A model generated the notes under the pieces. That model did not search any database. It was not told the DNA's origin and was given only the letters and a program-made list of their open reading frames with translations. A DNA stretch of 5,216 nt from Lachnospiraceae bacterium (lineage in GTDB: Bacteria > Bacillota > Clostridia > Lachnospirales > Lachnospiraceae): NCBI GenBank assembly GCA_017613225.1, contig JAGAEH010000172.1, positions 1 to 5,216 of the forward strand, written 5' to 3'. The position numbers and the translations under genes were made by a program. Of this stretch, positions 4,678 to 5,216 are shown one piece after another (position 1 is the first letter of the stretch; each line of letters starts with the position of its first letter).

Positions 4678-5216
4678 TTTAACGCCTCCCTCTGCTCTCT
4701 CACTCTGCGGATACGCTCAGTAATGACGGCCGGCATCTCCAGCTTAGGCGCGTTGGGATGCAGCAGCCACGTGGCCGCGAAGTGGGTCTCGGTGATCTGG
4801 AACATAGGCGGCTGTTCCTCGAAGTCGATCTTCAGCGCATTGGCGTTGCGCTCCGCGAAGGCGTCGCCCTTCGGCGGATAGATCATGTTGGGCGGTGTGC
4901 CCGGGATGAAGGACAGCTTTTCCTTGGTCGCCAGATCCGGCACGGAGGACAGCAGCGCCCAGGTGTAAGGGTGCGCCGGCTCGTAGAAGACTTCTTCCGC
5001 CGTCCCGTATTCCACGATCTTTCCGGCATACATGACCGCGATGCGGTCCGCCATATTGGCGATGACGCCCAGGTCGTGGGAGATGAAGATAACGGACAGA
5101 TTCCTCTGTTTCTTTAAGTTGTTGATCAGCTCCAGGATCTGTGCCTGGATCGTCACGTCCAGAGCGGTGGTCGGCTCGTCAGCCAGCAGCAGGATCGGGT
5201 TGCAGGCCAGCGCCAT
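4674..5216 (-). CDS. oppD: Oligopeptide ABC transporter ATP-binding protein OppD (AmiE-like), C-terminal part
   Basis: Partner ATPase of OppF. Only the last 180 residues are in the window. The frame is open through the right edge and the Met encoded at the edge is internal: it begins the usual MALACNPILLLADEP stretch that follows the ABC signature. Walker A, Q-loop and the signature lie off the right end. Visible: Walker B LLLADEP (9-15 of the visible part), D-loop TALD (17-20), H-loop H47 in ISHDLG, then the oligopeptide C-terminal region with HPYTWALLSSVPDL and IPGTPPNMIYPPKGDAFAERN. This region lacks the cysteines that hold an iron-sulfur cluster in some DppD proteins and instead has the GDAFA form seen in Firmicute OppD/AmiE, as does the ending FAATWLLHPNAPK. 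It is therefore called OppD rather than DppD. Its stop overlaps the oppF start as ATGA. The usual substrate-binding and permease genes (oppA, oppB, oppC) would be expected beyond the right edge. Confidence 0.93.
   Translation of the reverse strand: MALACNPILLLADEPTTALDVTIQAQILELINNLKKQRNLSVIFISHDLGVIANMADRIAVMYAGKIVEYGTAEEVFYEPAHPYTWALLSSVPDLATKEKLSFIPGTPPNMIYPPKGDAFAERNANALKIDFEEQPPMFQITETHFAATWLLHPNAPKLEMPAVITERIRRVREQREALK

Noticed and set aside
3562..4881. Long plus-strand open frame opposite oppF and oppD
   Set aside because: Antisense shadow: it spans the oppF/oppD junction, has no recognisable domain, and the minus strand carries every ABC motif.
4820..4890. Loss of OppD cysteines as an unusual mutation
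   Set aside because: The GDAFA form without the iron-sulfur cysteines is, from memory, usual in Firmicute OppD/AmiE, so it is a family trait and not a defect.
5214..5216. ATG at the right edge as the start of oppD
   Set aside because: It encodes an internal Met right after where the ABC signature should be. Walker A and the signature are missing, so the gene clearly continues past the window.

Overview
The window looks like chromosomal DNA from a Gram-positive, anaerobic-type Firmicute, most likely a fairly GC-rich member of the Clostridia (Lachnospiraceae or Oscillospirales style). This rests on three things: the FeoB G1 wording (GNQNAGKTT), the Ami/Opp-like form of the oligopeptide ATPases, and Shine-Dalgarno sites with sigma-A-type promoters. 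No taxonomic search was possible, so this is an inference. All genes except one are on the minus strand.

Layout, left to right. (1) Positions 1-1917, minus: most of a FeoA-FeoB fusion, the ferrous-iron importer, running off the left edge. It has a clear promoter (TTGACT, 17 bp, TATTCT) and a 7-4-7 palindrome at the expected transcription start. A matching half-site lies inside the promoter spacer, which suggests metal-responsive repression. (2) Positions 2013-3000: a compact insertion-like unit. A REP-associated tyrosine transposase (RAYT, Y1/HUH family) gene on the plus strand has its own promoter. It is enclosed by four copies of a 23-nt imperfect palindrome, one upstream and three downstream in opposite orientation. 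The outermost copies form a perfect 25-bp inverted repeat. This segment is clearly more AT-rich than its surroundings. (3) Positions 3014-5216, minus: the distal end of an oligopeptide ABC-transporter operon, transcribed oppD (5' end off the right edge), then oppF, then a small three-helix membrane protein resembling DUF3899. Both junctions are ATGA overlaps, so translation is probably coupled.

How the parts relate: the Opp ATPases would drive peptide uptake and the Feo protein would import Fe(II). They are separate transcription units on the same strand, and the RAYT unit sits exactly between them without breaking either. Its left end is about 25 bp upstream of the feo -35 box and its right end is 13 bp beyond the last opp-operon gene. 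The most interesting content is the RAYT with its repeat family (a REPtron-like unit). Next are the feo operator arrangement and the roughly 95-residue charged, coiled-coil-like insertion in OppF. No RNA genes, riboswitches or CRISPR arrays were seen. The only gene-free stretches are 1918-2158 (promoters, operator and one repeat) and 2894-3013 (three repeats).
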